From JAKBCQ01 sp021807585 (GTDB taxonomy: Bacteria > Planctomycetota > Planctomycetia > Isosphaerales > Isosphaeraceae), in assembly GCA_027325115.1 (NCBI GenBank), contig DAHWFG010000108.1, forward strand, positions 1 to 31,791: a stretch of 31,791 nucleotides of DNA, written 5' to 3'. A program made the position numbers and the translations under genes. Below the pieces are notes generated by a model, which searched no databases, had not been told where the DNA came from, and saw only the letters and a list, made by a program, of their open reading frames with translations. Below, in pieces: positions 17,718 through 26,456 of the stretch (positions are counted from its first letter, which is position 1; each line of letters starts with the position of its first letter).

Positions 17718-18422
17718 ATGATAGATTCATCTTTTTCGGGCGTTCGGTTGATCGAAGTCGAAAAAACGTACGGTGAAATCGATTCGGAGCGGGTCGTCGC
17801 GCTCGATCGCGTTTCGGTTTCGTTCCGCGAAGGCGAGAGGACCGCGATTGAGGGGAAATCGGGATCGGGGAAATCGACGCTTTTGAATTTGCTGGGGGGG
17901 CTTGATCGTCCGACGTCGGGAAGGATCGAGGTGGGCGATCGAGCGATCGATCGGCTCAAACCCGACGAGCTCGCGCGGTATCGATTAGAAAAAATCGGCA
18001 TGATTTTTCAGTCTTATAACCTCATTCCTTCACGTACCGCGGTTCAGAACGTCGAGCTTCCTTTGATCGTCGCGGGCGTTTGTAAGAACGATCGGCGCGA
18101 ACGAGCCGTGAAGGCTCTTGAGAAAGTCGGCCTGGGAAAACGGCTGAATCACCGCCCCGATCAGCTTTCGGGAGGCGAATCGCAACGGGTCGCGATCGCT
18201 CGGGCGCTAATCAACGCGCCGCGCGTCGTGCTCGCCGACGAGCCGACGGGAAACCTCGATTCGGCGACGGCGCGCGCCGTCGTCGATATGCTTGTCGAAC
18301 AAGTCGCGGCGAGCCGAGCGTGCCTGATCGTCGTCACCCACGACCGCGATCTCGCTCGACGCTCCGCCGAACGGCTGATTCGCATCGAAGACGGATCGAT
18401 CGTCGAGGATTATTATATTTAA
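17718..18422 (+). CDS. ABC transporter ATPase, MacB/LolD type
   Basis: A 234-residue ATP-binding subunit. Walker A GKSGSGKST lies at 46-54, the Q-loop in FQSYNLIPSRTAVQNV near 95-110, signature LSGGE near 150, Walker B VVLADEPTG near 172-180, and the switch His in VVTHDRDLA near 212. The pattern FQSYNLIP is characteristic of the LolD/MacB/FtsE group that drives lipoprotein release or efflux through FtsX-like permeases without moving substrate through the membrane channel. ATG 17718 has no ribosome site; TAATAT ends only four bases before it, which leaves a leaderless message possible, although no -35 box stands at the right distance. The permease gene follows after 32 bases. Confidence 0.93.
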   Translation: MIDSSFSGVRLIEVEKTYGEIDSERVVALDRVSVSFREGERTAIEGKSGSGKSTLLNLLGGLDRPTSGRIEVGDRAIDRLKPDELARYRLEKIGMIFQSYNLIPSRTAVQNVELPLIVAGVCKNDRRERAVKALEKVGLGKRLNHRPDQLSGGESQRVAIARALINAPRVVLADEPTGNLDSATARAVVDMLVEQVAASRACLIVVTHDRDLARRSAERLIRIEDGSIVEDYYI

Positions 18423-18454
18423 TTATTTGTTTTTTCCGGTAAAGGATCGTCGGC

Positions 18455-20020
18455 ATGAGAGGGGTCGATCTGATTGAATTCGCGATCGAATCGATGCGAA
18501 AGCATCCTTCTCGTTCGATTCTGAGCGTGTCGGGGGTCGTCGCGGGAACGTTCGCGCTTTCGCTTTCGATAGCGATCGGCCTCGGGATCGAGCGCGCCGT
18601 CGTCGAGAAGTTCCGTCGCGACGACATGCTGAGAAAAATCATGGTCCGCCCAAACTTCGGATACGACGAAAACACGCCCGCCGACGCGACCATTGTCGAA
18701 GGCGGAATGAGCGATGCGAAGCGAAATCGAATCCGCAAAGCTTTGAAACGTAATTATAGAAATGAGAATATGTTAAAAAACTATATTATACTGGATCGTC
18801 AATGTCTGAAAGACGTCGCCAAGATAACCGGAGTGCGATCGATTTATCCACACACAATCGGCCGGTTTCGCGCGCATCTGGGCGAAACCGAGTTCGACGT
18901 CGATTCGGCTTCGGTCGCGCCGGGAGACCGCGAAATCAAGGAAAGATTGCTCGCCGGGAAGGCGTTTGACTCGCTTGACGATCCCGACATCGTCGTTCAC
19001 GAATTTCTGCTCTATCGCTGGGGCTTTCGCGGCGACGACGACGTCAAAAAAGCGATCGGCGCGAAAGTCGCTCTGCATTCAAAAACAAAAAGAGACGATC
19101 ATAAATACTTATTTCCATTACTTGATGAACTTAAGCGGAAGGGAACCCCGTTGGGCGCATTCGAGGAGGCGACGATGATCTCGCTGGTCTCACGTCTCCC
19201 CGCAATGATCCAGGAATTGAAAATCTCGCCGGCGGAACGATCTCTTTTGACGCTGATGATCGAACGGTTCATCCCGCTCGTCAAACAGAAAGCCGCCCCG
19301 GATCGCACCGTCGTGGTCACGATCAAAGGGGTCGTCAGAGAAAGCGACGAGGACACGCGGTACGCTTGGGCTTCAAATTCCATGGCGACGGACGCCGACG
19401 TTCTCTTCTCGGTCGGCAAGTCGGCCGAGCTTCATCTCCAACATGAAGACGCGGATCGTTATGGATTCATGGACGTCGTCGCGATCGCCGACCGAGAGGA
19501 GGACGTCGAGACGATCGAGAAGGAGGTCGAGAAATTAGGTTACGGAACATACTCGCTTGTGAAAATCATTAAAGAATTACGAACAACCATTATTTTAATC
19601 GCAATCGGAATCGGGCTGATCGCGATCGGCATGCTGCTCGTCGCTTGCATCGGAATCGCCAATACGATGATTATGAGCGTGCTCCAGCGGACCCGAGAAA
19701 TCGGCATATTAAAGGCCGTCGGCGCGCGCGACCGCGACGTCCGTCGGCTCTTCCTCTTTGAAGGGGGAACGATCGGCTTCATCGGCGCAGCAATCGGGCT
19801 ATCGCTTTCCTTGCTTGCCGAAGCTCCGGGAAACGCGATCATCCGCATGGTGACGCCGAAAAAATCGGTTCTTCCGCTCGACGCGACGTTCTTCGCCTAT
19901 CCGGCTTGGATGCTCCTCGGCGTGCCGGCGCTCGTGACGACGATCGCGCTCGTCGCCGCGTACATCCCGGCGCTGCGCGCCTCCCGAATGGATCCCGTGC
20001 AGTCATTGCGATATGAGTAA
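18455..20020 (+). CDS. FtsX/MacB-like ABC transporter permease
   Basis: A 521-residue permease with one N-terminal membrane helix (about 22-45), a large extracytoplasmic domain (about 46-375) and three C-terminal helices (about 382-410, 435-455 and 485-510). The cytoplasmic loop MSVLQRTREIGILKAVGARD is the FtsX-family signature, and the end PALRASRMDPVQSLRYE is typical of MacB and LolC/E permeases. The extracytoplasmic domain is larger than usual, since MacB proteins spend about 200-230 residues there, and contains two stretches of AT-rich codons (about 18748-18795 and 19078-19135). ATG 18455 has AAAGGAT ten bases upstream. With the ATPase it should form a mechanotransmission-type transporter; its substrate is unknown. 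Confidence 0.9.
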   Translation: MRGVDLIEFAIESMRKHPSRSILSVSGVVAGTFALSLSIAIGLGIERAVVEKFRRDDMLRKIMVRPNFGYDENTPADATIVEGGMSDAKRNRIRKALKRNYRNENMLKNYIILDRQCLKDVAKITGVRSIYPHTIGRFRAHLGETEFDVDSASVAPGDREIKERLLAGKAFDSLDDPDIVVHEFLLYRWGFRGDDDVKKAIGAKVALHSKTKRDDHKYLFPLLDELKRKGTPLGAFEEATMISLVSRLPAMIQELKISPAERSLLTLMIERFIPLVKQKAAPDRTVVVTIKGVVRESDEDTRYAWASNSMATDADVLFSVGKSAELHLQHEDADRYGFMDVVAIADREEDVETIEKEVEKLGYGTYSLVKIIKELRTTIILIAIGIGLIAIGMLLVACIGIANTMIMSVLQRTREIGILKAVGARDRDVRRLFLFEGGTIGFIGAAIGLSLSLLAEAPGNAIIRMVTPKKSVLPLDATFFAYPAWMLLGVPALVTTIALVAAYIPALRASRMDPVQSLRYE

Positions 20021-20028
20021 TATCTCAT
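20013..20028. terminator. Small hairpin at the convergent gene junction
   Basis: ATGAG (20013-20017) and CTCAT (20024-20028) flank a six-base loop that holds the permease stop codon. Only 17 bases separate the two convergent genes here, so a two-way terminator is plausible, but the stem is short and no T run follows. Confidence 0.25.
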
Positions 20029-20037
20029 GATATCACG

Positions 20038-21012
20038 TCATGCGAAAGACGATTCTTGAACGAGAGTCGATTCTTGAACGTTCGCCACGACGGCGCGCGG
20101 TTTCTTGGGCTTCGGTTGATGTTTCCAGCGGCGGTGCAGCCATAAATATTGTTCGGGATCGCGACGGACGATCCGTTCGATCGCCGACGTGAAGCGTTGC
20201 GTGAGCAACTGCGCGTCGGCGGCCGTCCCGGTCAGTTCGTCGGGACGAGCGACAAGCTCGCAGCCGACCTCGTAATGAAAGCGATCGCCGACACGCCGAG
20301 CGTAGCCGACGACGATCGGCGCCTCGTGTTCGATCGCCAGAAGCGCGATCGCCTTATGCGTCGACGCCGGTCTGCCGAAAAAATCGACGTACATCCCGTT
20401 TTGCCCCGCGTCTTGATCCGCCAGAAACGACAGCACGCCCCCTTCGCGCAAAACCCGCAGCATGTCGTCATATCCCCCTTTTTTGGGGATCAAACGCTGT
20501 CCCGTGCGTTCGCGGAACGACCGCAGGAATCGATCGAGATACGGATTATCAATCGCCCGTGCGACCGAATCGGTTGGAAATCCGAACGCTCCGAACAAAT
20601 AACCCGCCATCTCCCAATTGCCGAAATGGCCCGTCAGCATGATCATCGGCCCGCCGTCCAAAAGCGCGTTCAACACGGGCTCGTAATTCACCAGCGTCAC
20701 ATACTTGCGCCAGGTCGTGGGTTTAAGTTTGCGCGGAATGTGGAGGATCTCCATCAAAACCATAAAAAAGTGCTTGTAAACACCTTTAATAATTCGATCA
20801 CGTCCCGCGGCGTCGATTTCGGCGCCGTAGGCGAGTTTCAGATTATCATCGGCGACTTTGCGATGCCGCGAGTCGATCCGATAAGCGAGCCGCGCCAGGC
20901 CCCGCGCCGTCGCGTACGACCGTTCGATCGAAAGCGACTGCATCAGGCAAACGATCAGCCGAACGATCAGATAAATCGAGTAATCAAGAATTACGCTTCG
21001 TCGCTTTTTCAT
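20038..21012 (-). CDS. LpxL/HtrB-type lysophospholipid acyltransferase
   Basis: A 324-residue membrane-associated acyltransferase of the lipid A biosynthesis acyltransferase family. The catalytic HX4E is present as GHFGNWEMAGY near residue 128-138. Other family features are an N-terminal hydrophobic segment (about 9-26), VARAIDNPYLDRFLRSFRER near 165-185, LIPKKGG, and VLSFLADQDAG near 210-220. It would add an acyl chain to a lipid A precursor or other lipid. The end of the protein holds a short duplicated peptide, VQES-TL then VQES-SF, caused by an 18-base tandem repeat at 20050-20080. ATG 21012 has GAGAGA nine bases upstream, and the channel gene ends 30 bases before it, so it is probably the third gene of that operon. 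Confidence 0.88.
   Translation of the reverse strand: MKKRRSVILDYSIYLIVRLIVCLMQSLSIERSYATARGLARLAYRIDSRHRKVADDNLKLAYGAEIDAAGRDRIIKGVYKHFFMVLMEILHIPRKLKPTTWRKYVTLVNYEPVLNALLDGGPMIMLTGHFGNWEMAGYLFGAFGFPTDSVARAIDNPYLDRFLRSFRERTGQRLIPKKGGYDDMLRVLREGGVLSFLADQDAGQNGMYVDFFGRPASTHKAIALLAIEHEAPIVVGYARRVGDRFHYEVGCELVARPDELTGTAADAQLLTQRFTSAIERIVRRDPEQYLWLHRRWKHQPKPKKPRAVVANVQESTLVQESSFA
20050..20080. repeat. Short tandem duplication at the acyltransferase C-terminus
   Basis: CGATTCTTGAACG occurs at 20050-20062 and again at 20068-20080, an 18-base period. It is in frame and duplicates a VQES-containing hexapeptide at the end of the acyltransferase. Confidence 0.7.
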
Positions 21013-21042
21013 AGTTCGCTTCTCTCTCGGCAGGACGGGCGA

Positions 21043-22869
21043 TCATTCATCAATATTCAGGTTATGTTCAAGCTCGACTCGACGCGGGGGGTCGCCGCCG
21101 TCGACCGGTTCACGGAGCGTCCGCGCGTATTTGGGCGCGGGGACGCCGAGATCGGCGGGATCGACCCGCGCGCCCGAACGACGAGCGGGTTCGGCGATCA
21201 TCAGATCTTCGGGAACCGATTTGATTAAAATTTCATGGGTCGGGTAGGGGATGGCGACTCCGGCGTCGTCGAGCCCGCGCTGAATCGCTCCATAAAGGCG
21301 ATGTCGAACCCGCGAAGCGAGGCCCGGATCGGGCACATGAACGCAGAGCGAAAAGTTGAGCGCCGAATCGCCGAGCGATTCGAGGAACGACGACGGCGCG
21401 GGATTCTTGAGCACGTCGGGGTCGGCGGCGGCGAGATCGAGCAAAATACCCGAGACTCGATCGGGATCGACTCCGTAAGCAGCGCCGACGTTGAGCAACA
21501 CGCGAACCACCTTATCTTTATGCGTCCAGTTCGTCAGGCTCCCCGTGACGAACTCTTTGTTGGGAACGATCAGGCTATGATTATCGGCGTTGATAAGCGT
21601 TGTCGCTCGAATGTTGATGCGATCAATCTTCCCCGTCATCCCCGCCACGGTGACGACGTCGCCGACTCGAATCGGCCGCTCGAGCAGCAAAATCAGCCCG
21701 CAAATGAAATTCGAGACGATCTCCTGAAGGCCGAAGCCGAGCCCGACTCCGAGCGCCGCGACGACGACGCCGATCTTCTCGAAACCGAGCCGAATCGACG
21801 AGAGCGCCGAAAGCGTCCCCAAACACAAAACCGCGTACCGGCAAAGCGTCAGCGCCGCGAACTGCACTCCGGGATCGTCGCGCATCCGTGGAAAGATCAC
21901 CACAGCAAAAAACGTGCTTATATCACGTAAAATACCCGCCGTAACGACGGCGATGACGACTCCTTGGAATAAATCGGCGACGGTCACCCAAACTTCGCCG
22001 CCGACGGGCCAAACGCGGATTCCGCCGAGCGTGTGAAAGAGCGCGAGATCGAGATCCCAAACCGACGCCGCGAGCGCGAGCCCGATCAACGGGACGATCA
22101 CCCCCGTCAGCCCGCGCAGTTTGGAGGCGAGCTCCTCGGGTCGATCGAGCGCTTCGACCTCGGCGGCGTCGCCGTAGCCCGATTTTTTGCGCACCCAGCG
22201 CCACGAATGCTTGTCGATCGTACGGATGATTATCCAATGAATGAGCGCGCAGACGAGGACGATCGCCGACGATTGCAAGACCGCGAAACTCAACCGCCGC
22301 GCCGTGAAGCAGTAACCGCGGACGTCGAGAACGATGATCGTCGCCGACCCGACGATCGCGAGAAGCATCGTCGCGCGTTGATTTTTTCCAGCCGTCGCCC
22401 AAACCGAGGGGACCCGAGCGAGCCACGCGAGGAGCGGCGACCGCCTGCGCGCCAGGCCGATCGCGACGACCGCCGCGGAGATCTCGAATCCGATCGAGAA
22501 CAGCCGCGAGAGCCGGCTCGCGGGGACGGGACGACCGTCGGGGGCAATTAATCCACGATGCAATAATTGTTCAGGTACTAGAAACACCGCGGCGGCCAAA
22601 ACGACGATCAAGATTGCGCGATTCAATTGACGCGTCATGTCCGAAGGCGCCCGCATCGCCTCCTCGGCCCAACCCCCCGGGCGCAAGAGCCGCGCGGCGA
22701 GGCGGTCGATCGCGGCGAGAGCGCCGCACGCCTGAAGCGTGAATTCGAGCGGCGCCGCGATCGATCGCGGCCAGGGAGCGGTTCGGCACGCGTACGCCGC
22801 GAGGAAAAAGAACGCCGCAAAGGGCGCCGCGACCCCGACTTCCATAAGAAATCGCCTAAACGTTCGCAT
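21043..22869 (-). CDS. MscS-type mechanosensitive channel
   Basis: A 608-residue channel protein. The first 340 residues hold about eight hydrophobic helices; the MscS core follows. The pore-lining helix and its hinge read VVVAALGVGLGFGLQEIVSNF near 380-400 when taken in two parts, followed by FICGLILLLERPIRVGDVVTV, which is diagnostic of the family, and by the cytoplasmic beta domain (INIRATTLINADNHSLIVPNKEF region) and a C-terminal domain. It lacks the periplasmic coiled-coil domain and signal peptide of MscK/MscM, but the gene just upstream encodes such a protein. ATG 22869 has AGGA eight bases upstream; 37 bases separate the two genes. It should release solutes when membrane tension rises. 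Confidence 0.92.
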   Translation of the reverse strand: MRTFRRFLMEVGVAAPFAAFFFLAAYACRTAPWPRSIAAPLEFTLQACGALAAIDRLAARLLRPGGWAEEAMRAPSDMTRQLNRAILIVVLAAAVFLVPEQLLHRGLIAPDGRPVPASRLSRLFSIGFEISAAVVAIGLARRRSPLLAWLARVPSVWATAGKNQRATMLLAIVGSATIIVLDVRGYCFTARRLSFAVLQSSAIVLVCALIHWIIIRTIDKHSWRWVRKKSGYGDAAEVEALDRPEELASKLRGLTGVIVPLIGLALAASVWDLDLALFHTLGGIRVWPVGGEVWVTVADLFQGVVIAVVTAGILRDISTFFAVVIFPRMRDDPGVQFAALTLCRYAVLCLGTLSALSSIRLGFEKIGVVVAALGVGLGFGLQEIVSNFICGLILLLERPIRVGDVVTVAGMTGKIDRINIRATTLINADNHSLIVPNKEFVTGSLTNWTHKDKVVRVLLNVGAAYGVDPDRVSGILLDLAAADPDVLKNPAPSSFLESLGDSALNFSLCVHVPDPGLASRVRHRLYGAIQRGLDDAGVAIPYPTHEILIKSVPEDLMIAEPARRSGARVDPADLGVPAPKYARTLREPVDGGDPPRRVELEHNLNIDE

Positions 22870-22906
22870 GCCTGTTTTCCTGATCCATTCTTTATTTATT
22901 CTTTTG

Positions 22907-24781
22907 TTATGAATTCGACGAAGCGACGACGACGCGAACCGGCTCGCTCTTCTCGAGCTTTCGTTTCAAAGTCGATGCGACCAGGATCGAGATCGAGGGG
23001 ACGACGATCGCGAGCGCGACCGCGACGACGAATTCGCTCGAAGTCCGTCGCCACATCGAGCGATCGACGACGTCGTCGAAGATCCCGTCGATCGCGACCG
23101 CCGTTCGAACGATTTCGCGGCGGAGCGGTTCGATCGATTCGGCGCCGAGCGGTTCGGCGTCTCGAATCCAGAAAACGCGACTCTGGAGAAACGCGTACTT
23201 CTCGTCGATCGCGCGCAAGCGGCGCATGACTTGTTTATGTGCCGATTCAGCTCGTTCCACCATACGTTCCAATCCGCGACGACGCCGATCGAGCAGGCCG
23301 CGGCGTTCGGCCTCGATCGTATCGACGAGTTCGCGGGCCGCTTTGCGACGCGATTCGGGAATCGCCGATAAAAGCGCCTCGAGCTCAAAACGATCCTCGC
23401 GCGCGTCGTCCATCAACGTCCGCTCGACCTCGGTCAGTTCGTTCTCGAGATAATTGAGTTGGAACGAAGCCCGCGCCAGATCGTCGCGAACGCGCGTATC
23501 GCTGTTCGATCCCATCCGGCGGAACTCATGATTCAATCGCACAGCGACGTGCGCGTCGCGGTCGACCTCGTTCGCCAGTTTTTTCAAGCGCTCGAGATCA
23601 GCCTGGGCGCGATCGGCGAGAACCGTCAGCTCTTGCGGGGAAAGATAAACGTTCGTCGCGGCTCGCTGTTCGTCGATCAAAATCTGCTGCTCAAGCTCGA
23701 ACAGCTCGACGCTTCGCTTGGCGCGATGCCGTTCGATCGGATCCTTCGATTTCTCGGCGCTCCGCTCGGCTCGAACCGCCGCGGCCTGAAGATCGGCCCG
23801 ACGACGATCGAGCAACGATTTATACATTTTGTTCATTTGCTCAACCGTTTTTGTCGCGAGTTCGATCTGAACGTCGAGAACTTTCGCCTGCACCTCGAAC
23901 GCGCGATCGAGTGCGGTCCCGAGCGCGATTCGCGCGTCGATCGCCGCGGGACGCTCGCGTGCGATCCGCAACTCCCATTGAAAATTGATCAAATTTTGTT
24001 TCGCAAGCGCGACGTCGTCGGCCCGCGCCGCGGCCGCGACCGCGGCCTGCTTGTCTCCCATCTCGGCGTCAAGGCTTTCGAGGGTTCGTTGCGCCTTGAT
24101 CCGATCGGCTCTGAGCGCCTCGACGTTTTTCTTGGTTTTGTCGAAATCGTCGTCGAGCTTCTTGTCGGCGGTCTTACGCTCGTCCAGATCGTTGCGCGCG
24201 GAATCGATCGCCTCCTTCATTTTCTCCAAGACGGCGTCGTCGATCGTTCCCGAAGCGACCAGGAAACCGTCGGGGAGCAACGTCGTCGGGTCGGCTTCGG
24301 CGCGCTTGAGCTTCGCCTCGAGCCGAGCCAGTTCTTTCTTCTGCTCGTCGGCCTGCGCTCCGGGATCGACCTGCGGATGAAGCGCCGCGAGCCTCGCGTC
24401 GCGTTGCTTCCTCCACTTATCGATCAAATCAACGCGTTTTTGTAATACATCGATGAACTTGCTCGTCATTCCCGATACGTCGGCTTTGGGATCGCCCGCC
24501 TGTTTCGCCGCGGCTTGCTTGAGCCGATCGATCGCCCCCAAAGCCGCGACCCGAGCCTGATCGGCGTCACGATCGGTCGTTTCAACACTCGAAATGGATG
24601 TGGAAACGTCGATTAAGGACGATCGAGACGTCCGGACTGCGGGAGCGCTCGGCTTGACGCCCGCGGCACGCCCCCCCGCGCCGTTTGGAACCGCGGGTGT
24701 CGGTCGCTCGTCGTCGCCCCCCACGCCCGATCGGCCGTTTAGGAATAAAATCGGTACGATAAGAATCATCCATGATCGCAT
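22907..24781 (-). CDS. Secreted coiled-coil protein with C-terminal membrane helix, MscK periplasmic-domain-like
   Basis: A 624-residue protein that begins with a signal peptide (MRSWMILIVPILFLNG), continues with a glycine/proline/serine linker to about 60, and is then almost wholly charged helix with heptad-like spacing (about 65-540). A membrane helix near 583-605 (FVVAVALAIVVPSISILVA) precedes a short basic tail. The end of the helical part, DEKYAFLQSRVFWIRDAEPLG, split here as DEKYAFLQSR and VFWIRDAEPLG near 530-550, resembles from memory the element that closes the periplasmic domain of MscK-type channels. Lying directly upstream of the MscS gene, it may be that domain as a separate protein. 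ATG 24781 has GAGGTGG nine to eleven bases upstream. Alternative reading: an unrelated envelope coiled-coil protein. Confidence 0.8.
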   Translation of the reverse strand: MRSWMILIVPILFLNGRSGVGGDDERPTPAVPNGAGGRAAGVKPSAPAVRTSRSSLIDVSTSISSVETTDRDADQARVAALGAIDRLKQAAAKQAGDPKADVSGMTSKFIDVLQKRVDLIDKWRKQRDARLAALHPQVDPGAQADEQKKELARLEAKLKRAEADPTTLLPDGFLVASGTIDDAVLEKMKEAIDSARNDLDERKTADKKLDDDFDKTKKNVEALRADRIKAQRTLESLDAEMGDKQAAVAAAARADDVALAKQNLINFQWELRIARERPAAIDARIALGTALDRAFEVQAKVLDVQIELATKTVEQMNKMYKSLLDRRRADLQAAAVRAERSAEKSKDPIERHRAKRSVELFELEQQILIDEQRAATNVYLSPQELTVLADRAQADLERLKKLANEVDRDAHVAVRLNHEFRRMGSNSDTRVRDDLARASFQLNYLENELTEVERTLMDDAREDRFELEALLSAIPESRRKAARELVDTIEAERRGLLDRRRRGLERMVERAESAHKQVMRRLRAIDEKYAFLQSRVFWIRDAEPLGAESIEPLRREIVRTAVAIDGIFDDVVDRSMWRRTSSEFVVAVALAIVVPSISILVASTLKRKLEKSEPVRVVVASSNS

Positions 24782-24856
24782 TGGATCGGTTCCACCTCGT
24801 CGGACGGTTCGCGGGGATTCGGTCGCGTCACCGATTCCGGGTTCCGCCGCGGCGGC

Positions 24857-24885
24857 AAACTAGCCCATGACGCCGAGAGCGGCAA
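24857..24885 (-). promoter_or_regulatory. Promoter of the coiled-coil/MscS/acyltransferase operon
   Basis: On the minus strand TTGCCG (24885-24880) and TAGTTT (24862-24857) are separated by 17 bases. Transcription would start near 24850, about 70 bases before ATG 24781. Confidence 0.45.
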
Positions 24886-24929
24886 GGCGAATCGGCGCGA
24901 CCAAGAAAGGTCGGATGAGTCCGATCCCC

Positions 24930-24957
24930 TTGACCCGAGCCGTCTTGGTTCTATTAT
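24930..24957 (+). promoter_or_regulatory. Promoter of the CbiA-like gene
   Basis: TTGACC at 24930-24935 and TATTAT at 24952-24957 are separated by 16 bases. Transcription would begin near 24964, leaving a leader of roughly 100 bases. The two promoters in this 280-base gap point away from each other. Confidence 0.55.
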
Positions 24958-25061
24958 TGAATGTCGGCGGTACGGAAAACCGATGGAAATCGGCCGCGAA
25001 AGTCTAACAATCGTCATACTTTCGAGCGTTACATCGCGGCGGGTTTCGACGATCAATCGAC

Positions 25062-26456
25062 GTGAGCGACGGTATCGGCATGCAATTTCGACCGCGACTA
25101 GCTTTGGCGACCCCATCCACCTGTTCCGAGCCCGCGATTGCGAGCCTGGCGATGATGGCGGCGCTGAAAGCGCAAGGGACGACGGTGCAGCATTTTCGGT
25201 CGCGGGCTTGCCTCACCGCGTCGGGGATCGTCGGTCAGGTTACGGGCCTTCCCGGCCGTCATCTCGACGCCTGGTTGATGCCGCGCCAAACGATCCGTGA
25301 GGTTTACGTTCGGGGCGCACTCCACGCCGATTTCGGCCTCGTCGAGGGGACCCTCGAAGACGTCGGCCATAAGGTCGAGTGGGGATCGCGGATGGCGAAC
25401 CGCTACGAGGGGTACGATCGCCCAGGCGGGCTCGCGCCGATCGCCGCCGCGCTCGATCTACCGTGTGTCGCGGTCGTCGACATTTCGCGCGAGGACGACG
25501 TCCATTTTCCCAAGCTCCACCCCCAGGTCGACGCGATCCTGATCGACGGAGTCGTCGATCGTTCGCGATACGACTCGATTCGCCGCTTCGTCGAAAGCGT
25601 GCTCAAAAAGCCGGTGATCGGCGCGGTCGACGTGATGCCTCAACTGCGCACCGCGATCCGCGACGCCCCCGTCGATCAGCCGATGCCCCCCGAATGGTTC
25701 GAGGTGCTCGGATCGAGCTTCAATCGCTTCGCCGATTGGGAAACAATCAACGACCTGGCGCGCGGCAGGCCGTTTCCCGATTGTTCGCTTTCGGAAAGCC
25801 AATTACTGCCGATCTTCCGCCCGTTCAAACTCGGCTACGCGCAAGACGAAGTCTTCGGCGGCTACTTTCCCGATACGCTCGAGATGCTTGAAATCCTCGG
25901 CGCCGAATTGATCCCGTTCTCACCCCTCCGAGACGAAAATATCCCCACAAATGTTGATTTAATCATGATCGGATGCGGAGTCCCCGACCATCATATCGAC
26001 GCAATCACAAGCAATCATAGTTTAATGAATGCGTTGCGGCTTCACGTGTGCAAGGGGCGGAAGCTTTACAGCGAGGGGGGTGGGACGGCGTATCTGAGCC
26101 GGATCATGAGGGTGAACGGCAAAGAGTATCCCGGCGTGGGGATCTTTCCGTTCACGGCCGATTTGCGCAAGGATCCCGGTCCGCCGATTCCGGTCGAACG
26201 AACGACGACGCGCGACGGCTGGTTGTTGGGACCCAAGGGGATGGGGATGCGCGGCTATAAGTCGCAGCGATGGAAGCATTTACCGTTCCCCGAGCCCGAC
26301 GACGACCCCGCTTTCGCGGGCGTGTTGACCGCCGAGGGAGACGTCTTTTACCGCAAGAACGCGGTCGGGGGCATGCTCCACCTTCACCTTGGCGCCTTCC
26401 CCGAGGTCGTCGCGGCGTTCGCCAATCCCCCCGCGCGGTCGCTCTCTCCCCGCTAA
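25062..26456 (+). CDS. CbiA/CobB-like protein lacking catalytic residues
   Basis: A 464-residue protein that follows the layout of cobyrinic acid a,c-diamide synthase: an N-terminal ATPase half (GLPGRHLDAWLM near 62-73, LVEGTLED near 93) and a C-terminal glutamine-amidotransferase half (GYFPDTLEMLEILGAELIPF in the 265-290 region, SPLRDE, IGCGVPD). The enzymatic motifs are changed. Where the P-loop GxxSxxGKT should be, residues 17-25 read TPSTCSEPA; the GPDYID segment is replaced by SRACLTAS; and the nucleophile Cys of the YAECGG loop is G339 (YSEGGG). The His pair near the end, HLH at 440-442, is kept. So it probably does not amidate cobyrinate; a ligand-binding or divergent role is inferred. 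GTG 25062 is the longest start; ATG 25080 is as likely, and neither has a ribosome site. No cobalamin genes are nearby. Confidence 0.8.
   Translation: MSDGIGMQFRPRLALATPSTCSEPAIASLAMMAALKAQGTTVQHFRSRACLTASGIVGQVTGLPGRHLDAWLMPRQTIREVYVRGALHADFGLVEGTLEDVGHKVEWGSRMANRYEGYDRPGGLAPIAAALDLPCVAVVDISREDDVHFPKLHPQVDAILIDGVVDRSRYDSIRRFVESVLKKPVIGAVDVMPQLRTAIRDAPVDQPMPPEWFEVLGSSFNRFADWETINDLARGRPFPDCSLSESQLLPIFRPFKLGYAQDEVFGGYFPDTLEMLEILGAELIPFSPLRDENIPTNVDLIMIGCGVPDHHIDAITSNHSLMNALRLHVCKGRKLYSEGGGTAYLSRIMRVNGKEYPGVGIFPFTADLRKDPGPPIPVERTTTRDGWLLGPKGMGMRGYKSQRWKHLPFPEPDDDPAFAGVLTAEGDVFYRKNAVGGMLHLHLGAFPEVVAAFANPPARSLSPR

Noticed and set aside
20149..21228. 359-residue open frame on the plus strand
   Set aside because: Opposite the acyltransferase gene and the end of the channel gene; low-complexity Arg/Asp/Gln composition and no ribosome site.
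23459..24445. 328-residue open frame on the plus strand
   Set aside because: Antisense to the coiled-coil protein, whose helical repeats keep the opposite strand open.
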